Source: CAYMRB01 sp964392615
Lineage (GTDB): Bacteria; Planctomycetota; UBA8108
Assembly (NCBI GenBank): GCA_964392615.1
Contig: CAYMRB010000442.1
Location: forward strand, 1-8,322
Length of the DNA stretch: 8,322 nt
Direction: 5' to 3'
Under the pieces are notes generated by a model. The model saw only the letters and a list, made by a program, of their open reading frames with translations. It was not told the DNA's origin and searched no databases. Both the position numbers and the translations under genes were made by a program. Of the stretch, positions 1 to 6,650 are shown one piece after another. The first letter of the stretch is position 1. The number at the start of each line of letters is the position of its first letter.

Positions 1-159
1 CCCTGGAGAGCTCTCAGCCGCGTCGAACGCCTTTCCTGGACGGGCTCCTAGCGCGCAGGCTGGCCCGGCAAGGGCGGTCGACGTGACCCATGCGCAGGGC
101 GGGCAGCCCACGCGCGCGGAGTTGGAGCTGGTCGCTTCGCGGCAGCTCAACTCTGCACG

Positions 160-633
160 CTACCGGTCGACCTTCAGCTCATCCGGCGTTTCGAGCACCG
201 TGTACCCCGGTGCAACGAGCCCGAGCCGCGCGTACGTCTCCGCGGCCGACGCGTTGTGGTCGTGGACGTACAGACGCACGCCGCAGTATCCCGGCCGTGC
301 TGCCTGGTCGCACACGTGCTCGTAGAGGCGCTTGAAGATGCCGCGTCGCCGGCACTCCGGCTCGACCCACACCGATTGGATCCACAGGAACGTACCGTTG
401 CGCCAGTCGCTCCACTCGAAGGTCACCATCAGCTGACCGACGGCCTGCCCATCGATCTCGGCGATGTAGTAGCGCCCCTTCGTATCGTCGTCGAGCGGTG
501 CCCGCACTCCCGCGCGCACGGTGTCCGGCTCGAGGGCTACATCCTCGGTCTCGGCGGCCATCGAGATGTTGAAGCGGACGATGTCGTCGAGGTCATCGAG
601 GCGGCCGTCGCGGATCGTGATTTCGTCTGACAT
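160..633 (-). CDS. GNAT-family N-acetyltransferase
   Basis: This 157-residue protein is probably a cytoplasmic acetyl-CoA-dependent N-acetyltransferase of the GNAT fold; its substrate cannot be read from sequence. It opens with the common GNAT start ITIRDGRLDDLDDI (residues 5-18). The AEIDGQAVGQLMV strands follow at 58-70. Motif A, which binds acetyl-CoA, is WIQSVWVEPECRRRGIFKRL at 84-103, with RRRGIF as the pyrophosphate loop. A C-terminal strand and helix, RLYVHDHNASAAETYARLGL, occupies 120-139. The length is normal for a single-domain member. The frame stays open upstream to an ATG at 786, but that longer form would overlap the divergent gene at 756 and adds residues unlike the family, so I chose the ATG at 633. 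No Shine-Dalgarno sequence precedes it. A promoter-like element ending about eight bases upstream suggests a very short or absent leader. The family call is firm and the function is open. Confidence 0.87.
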   Translation of the reverse strand: MSDEITIRDGRLDDLDDIVRFNISMAAETEDVALEPDTVRAGVRAPLDDDTKGRYYIAEIDGQAVGQLMVTFEWSDWRNGTFLWIQSVWVEPECRRRGIFKRLYEHVCDQAARPGYCGVRLYVHDHNASAAETYARLGLVAPGYTVLETPDELKVDR

Positions 634-640
634 GCCGGGA

Positions 641-669
641 ATCGTAAGCACGACGCCGGCCCGTGACAA
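641..669 (-). promoter_or_regulatory. Putative sigma-70-type promoter of the acetyltransferase gene
   Basis: Read on the minus strand there is TTGTCA at 669-664 (5 of 6 matches to the -35 consensus), a 17-base spacer, then TACGAT at 646-641 (4 of 6 matches to the -10 consensus). Transcription would be expected to begin near 634, next to the ATG at 633. That agrees with the missing ribosome binding site. The match is by eye only and could be chance. Confidence 0.38.
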
Positions 670-755
670 CCGTGCACAGTGCTCGAGCCGATAACGCCCG
701 TACGCCACGCGCTTGCGCGCGACGATGGTAGTCTCTTCGAGAAGGAGCACTCGCC

Positions 756-1241
756 ATGCAGACGTCCCTCCTGACGATCGCGCCACGCATTCAACACCGC
801 GGTGCCGGCCTCGTCGCCGAGACCTCGCTGGCCGGATACTTCGCCGGCCTGACGCTGCTGCGCAAGCGTGTCGAGGTCGACCCGAAGGCCGGAGTCTTCC
901 GACTGTCGCGCCGCACGCTGTGGTTCTTCGAGTCGAACCGCGAGATCCGGTTCGACGAGGTCCGGAGGATCACCTACAAGTACTCCGACCTCAAGCTGTT
1001 CCAGAGCCGGCACGTCCACGATCCGCTCGACTGCTATACCGTCGGGCTCGAGCTGATGAACGGCGAGGAGCTCCGCCTGTTCCGCTTCATCGGCGACGGC
1101 GCCGCGTACAACGCGGGATACCTCCCCGACTGGTGCCACTTCAGGGACCTCACGTTCGACGCGTCCGGCACGCAAGAGCGCGAATCGCGAATCTTCGTGC
1201 AGGCGCTCGAGGAGATCACCGGAATCGCGCTGGTCGCTTGA
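756..1241 (+). CDS. Uncharacterised 161-residue protein, possibly PH-like beta-barrel
   Basis: I do not recognise a named family. The ATG has a good Shine-Dalgarno sequence, GAAGGAG at 741-747, eight bases upstream, so the start is well supported. There is no signal peptide or transmembrane helix, so it is probably cytoplasmic. Residues from about 38 to 110 read as alternating short beta strands: VEVDPKAGVFRLSRRTLWFF, then REIRFDEVRRITYKYSD, then YTVGLELMNGEELRLFRFIG. The pattern 'protein-specific strand, then an xxIxFDEVRRIxY turn' resembles bacterial PH-like domains, but this is only a pattern resemblance. The C-terminus ends in a helix, ESRIFVQALEEITGIAL (143-159). The gene is divergent from the acetyltransferase across 122 bases. 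Its stop lies 18 bases from the stop of the convergent large secreted protein. Codon use is like its neighbours. Real gene: confident. Function: unknown. Confidence 0.82.
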   Translation: MQTSLLTIAPRIQHRGAGLVAETSLAGYFAGLTLLRKRVEVDPKAGVFRLSRRTLWFFESNREIRFDEVRRITYKYSDLKLFQSRHVHDPLDCYTVGLELMNGEELRLFRFIGDGAAYNAGYLPDWCHFRDLTFDASGTQERESRIFVQALEEITGIALVA

Positions 1242-1259
1242 TGACAGCCCGTCGAGCGG

Positions 1260-3848
1260 CTACTCGACGCGACCCGTCGCGGTCGGCCGCAGCCGTGCGG
1301 ACGTGGCGCGGATGCCCTTGACGTCGTTGAGGCTGCATCGCAGTCCGGCGCCGGTGAGCACGCGCCCGGCGTCGAGGCGGACCGTCTTCTCGAGCCCTCC
1401 GTCCGGCTGAATTCCCGCCCGGAACTCCTTCTCCTCGCCGAGCGCGCCATCGGCCTGCAGCGGCCGCCCCCAGACCGCGAGCGTCTTGACGTCCCACTCG
1501 GGAGCGATTCGCGCGCCGAAGCCGGTCGCGACCCATCCCGGCGGCAGGTCGACGTTGGCCTCGAGACCCGCGTCGAGCTCCCAGCCGCCGCGCATCACGC
1601 GCGCCTCGCCGAGCGTACCGTTCGCGAGCAGCGGCTGAACGCGCAAGCGCATCGTCGTGATGTTGTCACCAGCGGCACGCGACCCCAGTCCCGTGACCAC
1701 GTATCCCGGCGGCGCCTGCAACCACGCCTCGGCACGATCGGCCGCATCGATCCTCGGTTCGTCGAGCGCAACGACGCGCGAGTCCATAGCCGACGCCGAC
1801 ACGCCGGCGGACTGCGACGCGGGGCCCAGATCCCAAAGCCGGACGCGATCGACGTACGCGCTGGCACGGTCGAGGTCACGCCAGCGGAAGAACGCGACCC
1901 CGACGCGAGCCGCGTCACCCGTCGCGCGAAAGCGGTGCTCGAACCGCAGCCAGCGTCCCGCGGTCCAGTACCACTGCGTGCCGTCTCGATTCGCGACCAG
2001 CCGCACGCGCGTGTCGCCCGGCGGTCCACCGTCGACCGACGTGTGCACCCAAGCCGACAGCAGATACTCGTTCCCGGCGGTCGTCGGCACGCGCTGCGAG
2101 ATCGCGCTCTCCTCGAAGACCTGCTCGCGACGCTCGCCCGCAATCCGCGACCAGCCGGCCATGTGCCGCGAGCTGCGCGGCGAGATGCCATGCGCGTCGC
2201 CCGATGTCCCGACGATGTCGGCTGGCGTCGCATCCCATCCGTCGAGCTCGCTCTCGAAGTCGAAGTTCGCGATCGGCACCTCGGCGACGAACAGGACCGG
2301 CTCCGACTCACGCACCGAGATCACCGGCGGCGGTGCGATCTCCGGCAGCACGTCCGGATGTTCCGGGTAGAGATACGGCGGCGGCGGTCCATGCGGCCCG
2401 TCCGGGACGCGAAAGCGATAGACCGGCGTACGCCACTCGCGCCCCGTCGGTCCGGTCGCTACGAGACGCAGATCGTAGTCGTGCCCGCGCCACAGCTTCG
2501 GCACGTCGAGTCGGTTCGTGCCGGGCTCGACCTCGAAGACGCGCGACTCGCCCGGGGTCAGTCGACCCAGCTCGACCCTTACGGGTGCGCGATGCGTGAT
2601 GCCCCAGCTCAGGAAGAGGTCGCCCTTGCCCTCGAAGCGCATACGCACGTTGTGGATCGCGGGCAGCGAGCCCGGGTCCGTCTCGCCGTAGATCCACGCG
2701 CGCAGGTCGAGAGGTGCGCGAGCCGTCTCGGATGGCGACGGGATATCGCCCTTGTGCGGGATACCGAAGACCTCGAGGCGGTACGCCGTGCCCGGCTCGA
2801 GGACGAGCTCGTCCTCGGCGAACAGAAACTGCGCGCGACGCACGGTTCCCGGACGCGCGCAGGCAACGTTGCGCTTCGGGCCGGCGAGAAGCTGCGGCGG
2901 CGAGTCGAGCGACCACACGCGCGCGACCATGTCGCGGCACTTCTCGACGACCGGCGCGGCGGTCACGTCGACGAGTCGCACGTTCAGCGTGCGTGGCCGG
3001 AAGACGACGTCGGTCGCGCCGTACAACCAGCCGTCGGCGTCGACGCCCTCGACGATCGCGCGCGACACATCGGCGGGCTCCTCGATGATCCACGCTCCGA
3101 GATCGCTCCCCATCGCGCGAGAGCCGTCGATGAACAGCTCACCGTCGGCGTACACGTCGCCGGTCGCGTGAAGATACGGACGAAACGGCTCGCCGTCCGC
3201 ACGCCAGATGCGGATCGCGTAGGTGCGGCCGGGCTCTAGCGGCGCGTCGCCGGCCTTCCAGCGTGCCCAGCCCCACTCGGTCGAGTGCCCCGATCGAAAC
3301 GTCCGCACGGATCCGATCGTGGCACCACCGGGACCTCCCGCGACGAGTGCCGCGTGAAAGCGACCGGGACGCGTCGCCACGAGAAGCGAGAAGCCGACGA
3401 GCTCGCGACCGCTGGCGACGAACGTCTGCGCGAACTCGCGCGCGGACGGGCCCCACACGCACGCGTCGGGCTCGTAGACGTGATCGATCAGTATGTCGCC
3501 GGTGTTGACGCGATCCGGATCGACGGCCGCGCCGGACACGAAACGCGGGAAGAACGCCCAGGTCTCCGCGCAGGTGTAGTCCATGCGCCCCTGGCGAAAC
3601 GGATACTCCGTGAAGCCGCTCCGCGCCATTCCGGTCGTCGATGTCTTCACGGCGCCGACCATCGAGCAGACGGTCCGCGTTCGCGGCGAGAGAGGACGCT
3701 GCGTTCGCGCGCCGAGCAGGCGGTAGAAGAGCACCTGGCCGGAGCGATCGCCCTCGTCCGCGCGCAGCTCTGTCGTGACGCATGCTACGGCCAGCACGAA
3801 GACTAGAGCCCGGTCGCACGCCAGGCGCCGATTCGGATGCGGCAGCAT
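1260..3848 (-). CDS. Large secreted multidomain protein with jelly-roll and C-terminal repeat modules
   Basis: This is an 862-residue exported protein of unknown role. The start at 3848 is set by a strong GGAGGAA at 3862-3856 and by a signal peptide that begins there: basic NRRLACDR, hydrophobic ALVFVLAVAC, likely cleavage after LRA near residue 30. The frame continues upstream to 3944, but that would run into epmA. The visible parts are: a beta-rich region near 123-242 built around FAQTFVASGRELVGFSLLVA and LEPGRTYAIRIWRADGEPF; a second region of the same kind near 280-390 (LVLEPGTAYRLEVFG); an FN3-like stretch near 398-482; a proline-rich linker with PPPP at 488-491 and PPP at 506-508; a carbohydrate-binding-type jelly-roll near 525-674 (ANFDFESELDGW to YVDRVRLWDL); and three related repeats near 712-855. 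No catalytic motif is evident. It follows epmA by 41 bases on the same strand, so it may share a transcript with efp and epmA. Binding to carbohydrate or another surface is inference. Confidence 0.83.
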   Translation of the reverse strand: MLPHPNRRLACDRALVFVLAVACVTTELRADEGDRSGQVLFYRLLGARTQRPLSPRTRTVCSMVGAVKTSTTGMARSGFTEYPFRQGRMDYTCAETWAFFPRFVSGAAVDPDRVNTGDILIDHVYEPDACVWGPSAREFAQTFVASGRELVGFSLLVATRPGRFHAALVAGGPGGATIGSVRTFRSGHSTEWGWARWKAGDAPLEPGRTYAIRIWRADGEPFRPYLHATGDVYADGELFIDGSRAMGSDLGAWIIEEPADVSRAIVEGVDADGWLYGATDVVFRPRTLNVRLVDVTAAPVVEKCRDMVARVWSLDSPPQLLAGPKRNVACARPGTVRRAQFLFAEDELVLEPGTAYRLEVFGIPHKGDIPSPSETARAPLDLRAWIYGETDPGSLPAIHNVRMRFEGKGDLFLSWGITHRAPVRVELGRLTPGESRVFEVEPGTNRLDVPKLWRGHDYDLRLVATGPTGREWRTPVYRFRVPDGPHGPPPPYLYPEHPDVLPEIAPPPVISVRESEPVLFVAEVPIANFDFESELDGWDATPADIVGTSGDAHGISPRSSRHMAGWSRIAGERREQVFEESAISQRVPTTAGNEYLLSAWVHTSVDGGPPGDTRVRLVANRDGTQWYWTAGRWLRFEHRFRATGDAARVGVAFFRWRDLDRASAYVDRVRLWDLGPASQSAGVSASAMDSRVVALDEPRIDAADRAEAWLQAPPGYVVTGLGSRAAGDNITTMRLRVQPLLANGTLGEARVMRGGWELDAGLEANVDLPPGWVATGFGARIAPEWDVKTLAVWGRPLQADGALGEEKEFRAGIQPDGGLEKTVRLDAGRVLTGAGLRCSLNDVKGIRATSARLRPTATGRVE
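1284..1715 (-). repeat. Three C-terminal protein repeats (PPGYVVTGLGSR type)
   Basis: Residues about 712-855 contain three related units. Unit one is PPGYVVTGLGSR, then DNITTMRLRV, then NGTLGEARVMRGG. Unit two is PPGWVATGFGAR, then WDVKTLAVWGRPL, then DGALGEEKEFRAG. Unit three is DAGRVLTGAGLR, then NDVKGIRATSARL, and stops before the GxLGE element. Each unit reads as a hydrophobic beta strand ending in a basic residue, a polar turn with a conserved Asn or Asp, and a second strand. I recall similar repeats at the ends of planctomycete and Bacteroidota secreted proteins but cannot assign a named domain. They could form a beta-prism or lectin-like fold. Confidence 0.6.
1827..2276 (-). other. Jelly-roll (CBM4/9- or galactose-binding-like) domain within the secreted protein
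   Basis: Residues about 525-674 of the 862-residue protein begin ANFDFESELDGWDA, the usual 'N-x-x-F-E/D-x-x-x-x-x-W' opening of bacterial carbohydrate-binding jelly-rolls. The stretch continues through SAISQRVPTTAGNEYLLSAW, RVRLVANRDGTQWYW and RWLRFEHRFRATGDAARVGV, and closes with YVDRVRLWDL, the normal last strand. The motif order matches CBM4/9/22-type modules. Ligand and function are unknown. Confidence 0.62.
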
Positions 3849-3889
3849 CACCTCGTTCCTCCGATGCGCGTTGTCGTTCGCCCGAGGCC

Positions 3890-4968
3890 TCACACCCATT
3901 CTGCGGGGAACGGCAGGACCGCGTCCAACGTCGACGCACCGCACGCGAGCATCATCACCCGGTCGAACCCCGCCGCGACGCCCGCGCAGCTCGGCATGTC
4001 GGCGAGCGCCGCGAGAAAGCGCTCATCGATCGGCAGCGGCGCCTTGCCGTCGCTCTGCCGCTGGCGATTCGCCTCTTCGAATCGCGCGCGCTGCTCGTCC
4101 GCGTCGACGAGCTCGTGATAGCCGTTGCAGAGCTCGAGACCGTCGATGAACAGCTCGAACCGCTCGGCGACGCGCGAGTCGTTCGCGTCCAGACGTGCGA
4201 GCGCGGCCTGCGACGCGGGGTACGCGTGCACGAAGACGGGACGCTCGCGACCGAGCCGCGGCTGAATCGACGTCGACAGCAGGACATCGAGCCACGCGTC
4301 GCGGTCGGCGCTCGCGGCGAAACCGTCAGAGCAGTCGATCCCCTCGGCGCGCGCCTTCGCGCGCAGCTCGTCGATGTCGGCCTCGAGCGCGTCGATGCCG
4401 AGCTCGCGAGCAAACAGCTCCGCGTACGTGATCTTCTCCGGCGTCGACACGCGCTCCGGACCGAGCAGCTCGCGAATCCAATCGCCGACCTCGTCCATCA
4501 ACCGATGGTGATCGAAGCCAGGACGATACCACTCGACGATCGCGAACTCCGGATTGTGCAGCCGCCCGCGCTCGCCGCACCGAAACCNNNNNNNNNNGCC
4601 CCAGCCCCACGACCGCCCCGAGCGAACTCTCCGCACCGAAACGCGTGAGCGATCTGGTAGATCGGCCCCGAGCCCGCCGCGAGGAGCCGCTTCATGAACG
4701 CTTCGGGCGAGGTCTGCAGCCAGCGCTCGCCGTCGGTCCCTTCCCCACCATCGAGTCCGTCGCAGCGCGGGGGATCCAGATGGCGATCGACGACGACGCC
4801 ACGGCTCAGGAGAGGTGTGTCGACCTCGAGCGCGCCACGCTCCGCAAAGAAACGCCGCGTTCGCTCGAGGAGCTCCGCACGCAAGCGCAGCTTCGCCGGC
4901 GAAGCGCCGGGGCGATCGACATCGCCCTCGTCACCGTCGGCGCGCGCCGGCTCGCGCGCGCCGGTCAA
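3890..4968 (-). CDS. epmA: EF-P (R)-beta-lysine ligase EpmA, interrupted by a scaffold gap
   Basis: EpmA is a paralogue of the lysyl-tRNA synthetase catalytic domain. It uses ATP to activate (R)-beta-lysine and transfers it to the acceptor lysine of EF-P. The frame changes at the N run, but joining at the flanking 12-base repeat gives 340 residues, close to the E. coli length of about 325. In that joined numbering motif 1 is GALEVDTPLLS (45-55), followed by the substrate stretch TSPEAFMKRLL. Motif 2 is FRCGERGRLHNPEFAIVEWY (110-129). Motif 3 is GVAAGFDRVMMLACGA (311-326). Ala313 matches E. coli Ala298, a residue reported to separate EpmA from lysyl-tRNA synthetase, which has Gly there. There is no N-terminal anticodon-binding domain. 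The start is uncertain: no ATG or GTG lies in frame near the expected point, and a TTG at 4968-4966 overlapping the efp stop is the best choice. The gene is directly downstream of its substrate efp. Confidence 0.9.
4588..4597. other. Assembly gap (ten N) inside epmA
   Basis: Ten N bases of arbitrary length join two contigs. The bases on each side both encode Phe-Arg-Cys-Gly-Glu in the epmA direction, from CCGCACCGAAAC at 4575-4586 and again at 4631-4642 on the plus strand. The intervening 4598-4630 reads on the minus strand as a G-rich tail (GGGGCGGTCGTGGGGCTGGGG) and has no counterpart in EpmA proteins, so it is probably contig-end error rather than gene sequence. Confidence 0.9.
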
Positions 4969-5537
4969 CTCTTGACGCGCTCGATATACTCGCCGGTCCG
5001 CGTGTCGATTTTGATGCGGTCCCCGATCTTGATGAAGATCGGCACGCCGAACTCGGCGCCGGTCTGGACCTTCGCGGGCTTCGTCACGTTCGTCGCCGTA
5101 TTGCCCTTCGCGCCCGGCTCGCAGTACTCGACGTCGAGCACGACGTGGTTCGGCGGTGTCACCGAGATCGGCTGACCGTTGTGGAATGTCACGTCGACGA
5201 GGCACTCCTCGACGAGGTACATCCACACATCGCCGAGCACTTCCTTGCTGACCGCGTGTTGATCGTACGATTCGGGATGCATGAAGTGCCAGTCTCTTGA
5301 ATCGTTGTACAAGTACTGGAGCTTCTGATCCTCGACGTCCGCGGCCTGAATCTTGTCACCGCTGCGGTACGTCTTCTCGATGACGTTCCCGGTGATCAGG
5401 TTCTTGACGCGGATCGTGTACACCGCGGAGCCCTTGCCGGGCTTGCGGAACTCGGATTCGACGATCAGGTACGGATCGCCGTCGAACTCGACCCTGAGGC
5501 CTTTCCTGAAGTCACTGGTTCCGTAGAATGAGGGCAT
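4965..5537 (-). CDS. efp: Translation elongation factor P
   Basis: EF-P binds the ribosome between the P and E sites and restores peptide-bond formation when consecutive prolines stall it. The 190-residue length matches the family (188 in E. coli). Domain I begins SFYGTSDFRKGLRVEFDGDP. The modification loop FRKPGKGSA has Lys35 at its tip, the position that EpmA beta-lysylates in E. coli (Lys34). The QYLYNDSRDWHFM stretch (74-86) and GQPISVTPPNHVVLDV (121-136) mark domain II, and the C-terminal signature is IKIDTRTGEYIERV (175-188). The start at 5537 is fixed by homology; the frame runs further upstream, but those residues are low-complexity and overlap epmB. No clear Shine-Dalgarno sequence precedes it. 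The stop overlaps the proposed TTG start of epmA. It is divergent from epmB across 47 bases. The PGKG loop together with EpmA and EpmB next door makes this a beta-lysylated type rather than a rhamnosylated (Arg32) one. Confidence 0.97.
   Translation of the reverse strand: MPSFYGTSDFRKGLRVEFDGDPYLIVESEFRKPGKGSAVYTIRVKNLITGNVIEKTYRSGDKIQAADVEDQKLQYLYNDSRDWHFMHPESYDQHAVSKEVLGDVWMYLVEECLVDVTFHNGQPISVTPPNHVVLDVEYCEPGAKGNTATNVTKPAKVQTGAEFGVPIFIKIGDRIKIDTRTGEYIERVKS
5501..5529 (+). promoter_or_regulatory. Possible promoter for epmB
   Basis: TAGAAT at 5524-5529 matches 5 of 6 bases of the -10 consensus, which is uncommon in this GC-rich context. Upstream there is only a poor -35 near 5501-5507 (TTTCCT at 16-base spacing, 3 of 6). 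Transcription would start near 5536, about 49 bases before the epmB ATG. The element lies within the first codons of efp on the opposite strand. Confidence 0.3.
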
Positions 5538-5584
5538 CGTGCTGCGAGCTTTCGGAGGGCTGGTTCCCGGCGAGGTACAAAGGG

Positions 5585-6646
5585 ATGGAGGATAGCACAC
5601 GACCGGCGCGTCTGGCCACATCGTCCCGCCGCGACGGCCCCCGGCTCGACGACTGCTCCCCGCGGACGCAAGCGAGCTGGAAGCGCGCCCTGGCGGAGGC
5701 GATCCGCGCCCCCGACGAGCTCGTCGCGACGCTCGGCCTCCCGTCGTCGTGTCTGGACGCGGCACGTCGCGCGGCGCGGCTCTTTCCGCTCATCGCGCCG
5801 CGAGAGTTCGTCGCCCGCATGCGCCCGGGTGACCCCTCCGACCCGCTGCTGCGCCAGGTTCTGCCGCTCGACGCAGAAGCCGCGCCAGCGCCCGGATTCA
5901 CCGCCGATCCCGTCGGCGACGAGGCAGCCCGCCGCGCGCCGGGGCTGCTGCAGAAGTACCACGGTCGCGCCCTCCTCCTCGCTGCCGGCAGCTGCGCCGT
6001 CCACTGCCGCTACTGCTTTCGCCGGCACTTCGACTACGACAGCGTGCCGCGAGGCCTCACAGCGCTGGAGCCGGCGCTCGAGCGGCTCGCGGCCGACGAG
6101 TCGATTCGGGAGGTCATCCTCAGCGGTGGCGATCCGCTCGTCCTGACGGACGCGTCGCTCGAGGCGCTGGTCGCGCGACTCGAGGCCATGCCGCACCTGC
6201 GGCGGCTGCGAGTCCACACGCGCCTGCCGATCGTCATCCCGCAGCGAGTCGACGATCGGCTCCTGGGCTGGCTGCGCGGGACGCGATTGACGCCGATCGT
6301 CGTCGTCCACGCGAACCACCCGCACGAGCTCGACGCGGCCTGCTGCACGGCGATCGGTCGGCTCGTCGACGCAGGGGTGCCGGTGCTCAACCAGGCCGTC
6401 CTGCTGCGTGGCGTCAACGACGACGTCGAGACGCTCGAGGACCTCTGCGAGCGGCTCGTCGACGCGCGCGTCATGCCGTACTACCTGCACCAGCTCGACC
6501 CGGTCGCGGGGGCCGCGCACTTCCGGGTCGAGGTCGACGAAGGCCGCCGCCTCATCGCGGCGCTGCGCCAGCGTCTGCCCGGTCACGCGGTGCCGCGATA
6601 CGTCCGCGAGATTCCCGGCGCGCTCGAGAAGACGAGTCTCGAGTAG
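5585..6646 (+). CDS. epmB: EF-P (R)-beta-lysine 2,3-aminomutase EpmB
   Basis: EpmB is a radical-SAM, PLP-dependent enzyme that converts lysine to (R)-beta-lysine for EpmA. The 353-residue protein is close to E. coli EpmB (342). It carries the N-terminal helix with PDELVATLGL (43-52), PREFVARMRPGDPSDPLLRQ (72-91), and the core PGLLQKYHGRALLL (119-132). The iron-sulfur motif is Cys137-x3-Cys141-x2-Cys144 in SCAVHCRYCFRRHF. It is followed by the SAM-contacting stretch ILSGGDPL (178-185), RLRVHTRLPIVIPQR (207-221), VLNQAVLLRGVND (267-279) and VMPYYLHQLDPVAGAAHF (296-313). Lys349 in EKTSL near the C-terminus matches the PLP-binding Lys332 in SKTPL of E. coli EpmB. The protein lacks the long C-terminal region of catabolic clostridial aminomutases. 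The start at 5585 has GAGG at 5572-5575, nine bases upstream; an earlier ATG at 5528 would overlap efp and is less likely. It is divergent from efp, its pathway target. Confidence 0.95.
   Translation: MEDSTRPARLATSSRRDGPRLDDCSPRTQASWKRALAEAIRAPDELVATLGLPSSCLDAARRAARLFPLIAPREFVARMRPGDPSDPLLRQVLPLDAEAAPAPGFTADPVGDEAARRAPGLLQKYHGRALLLAAGSCAVHCRYCFRRHFDYDSVPRGLTALEPALERLAADESIREVILSGGDPLVLTDASLEALVARLEAMPHLRRLRVHTRLPIVIPQRVDDRLLGWLRGTRLTPIVVVHANHPHELDAACCTAIGRLVDAGVPVLNQAVLLRGVNDDVETLEDLCERLVDARVMPYYLHQLDPVAGAAHFRVEVDEGRRLIAALRQRLPGHAVPRYVREIPGALEKTSLE
5589..5597 (-). promoter_or_regulatory. Possible extended -10 element for efp
   Basis: On the minus strand TGCTATCCT reads as an extended -10 (TGN then TATCCT, 4 of 6 matches). 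It would start transcription near 5582 and give efp a leader of about 45 bases. No good -35 is visible, which extended -10 promoters can tolerate. It lies inside the first codons of epmB. This is a weak call by eye. Confidence 0.25.
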
Positions 6647-6650
6647 TACG

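Noticed and set aside
83..335. Two short plus-strand frames at the left edge
   Set aside because: They overlap the acetyltransferase in antisense, are Arg/Ser-rich and have no Shine-Dalgarno sequence or recognisable motif.
1935..3239. A 434-codon open frame on the plus strand opposite the large secreted protein
   Set aside because: It is very rich in Arg, Val, Asp and His with no recognisable motif, as expected for the complement of a GC-rich gene. The minus-strand frame has a signal peptide, strong ribosome binding site and real domains.
4498..4597. epmA as a pseudogene broken by a frameshift
   Set aside because: The frame change coincides exactly with the N run and a repeated 12-mer; joining at the repeat restores the frame with all motifs intact, so this is an assembly matter.
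4598..4630. A G-quadruplex-like G-rich tract next to the gap
   Set aside because: The tract lies at a contig end, has no counterpart in EpmA, and is probably sequencing or assembly error, so its structure should not be interpreted.
3890..4968. A lysyl-tRNA synthetase rather than EpmA
   Set aside because: The protein lacks the anticodon-binding N-terminal domain, is about 340 residues rather than about 500, has Ala at the position diagnostic of EpmA, and adjoins efp and epmB.
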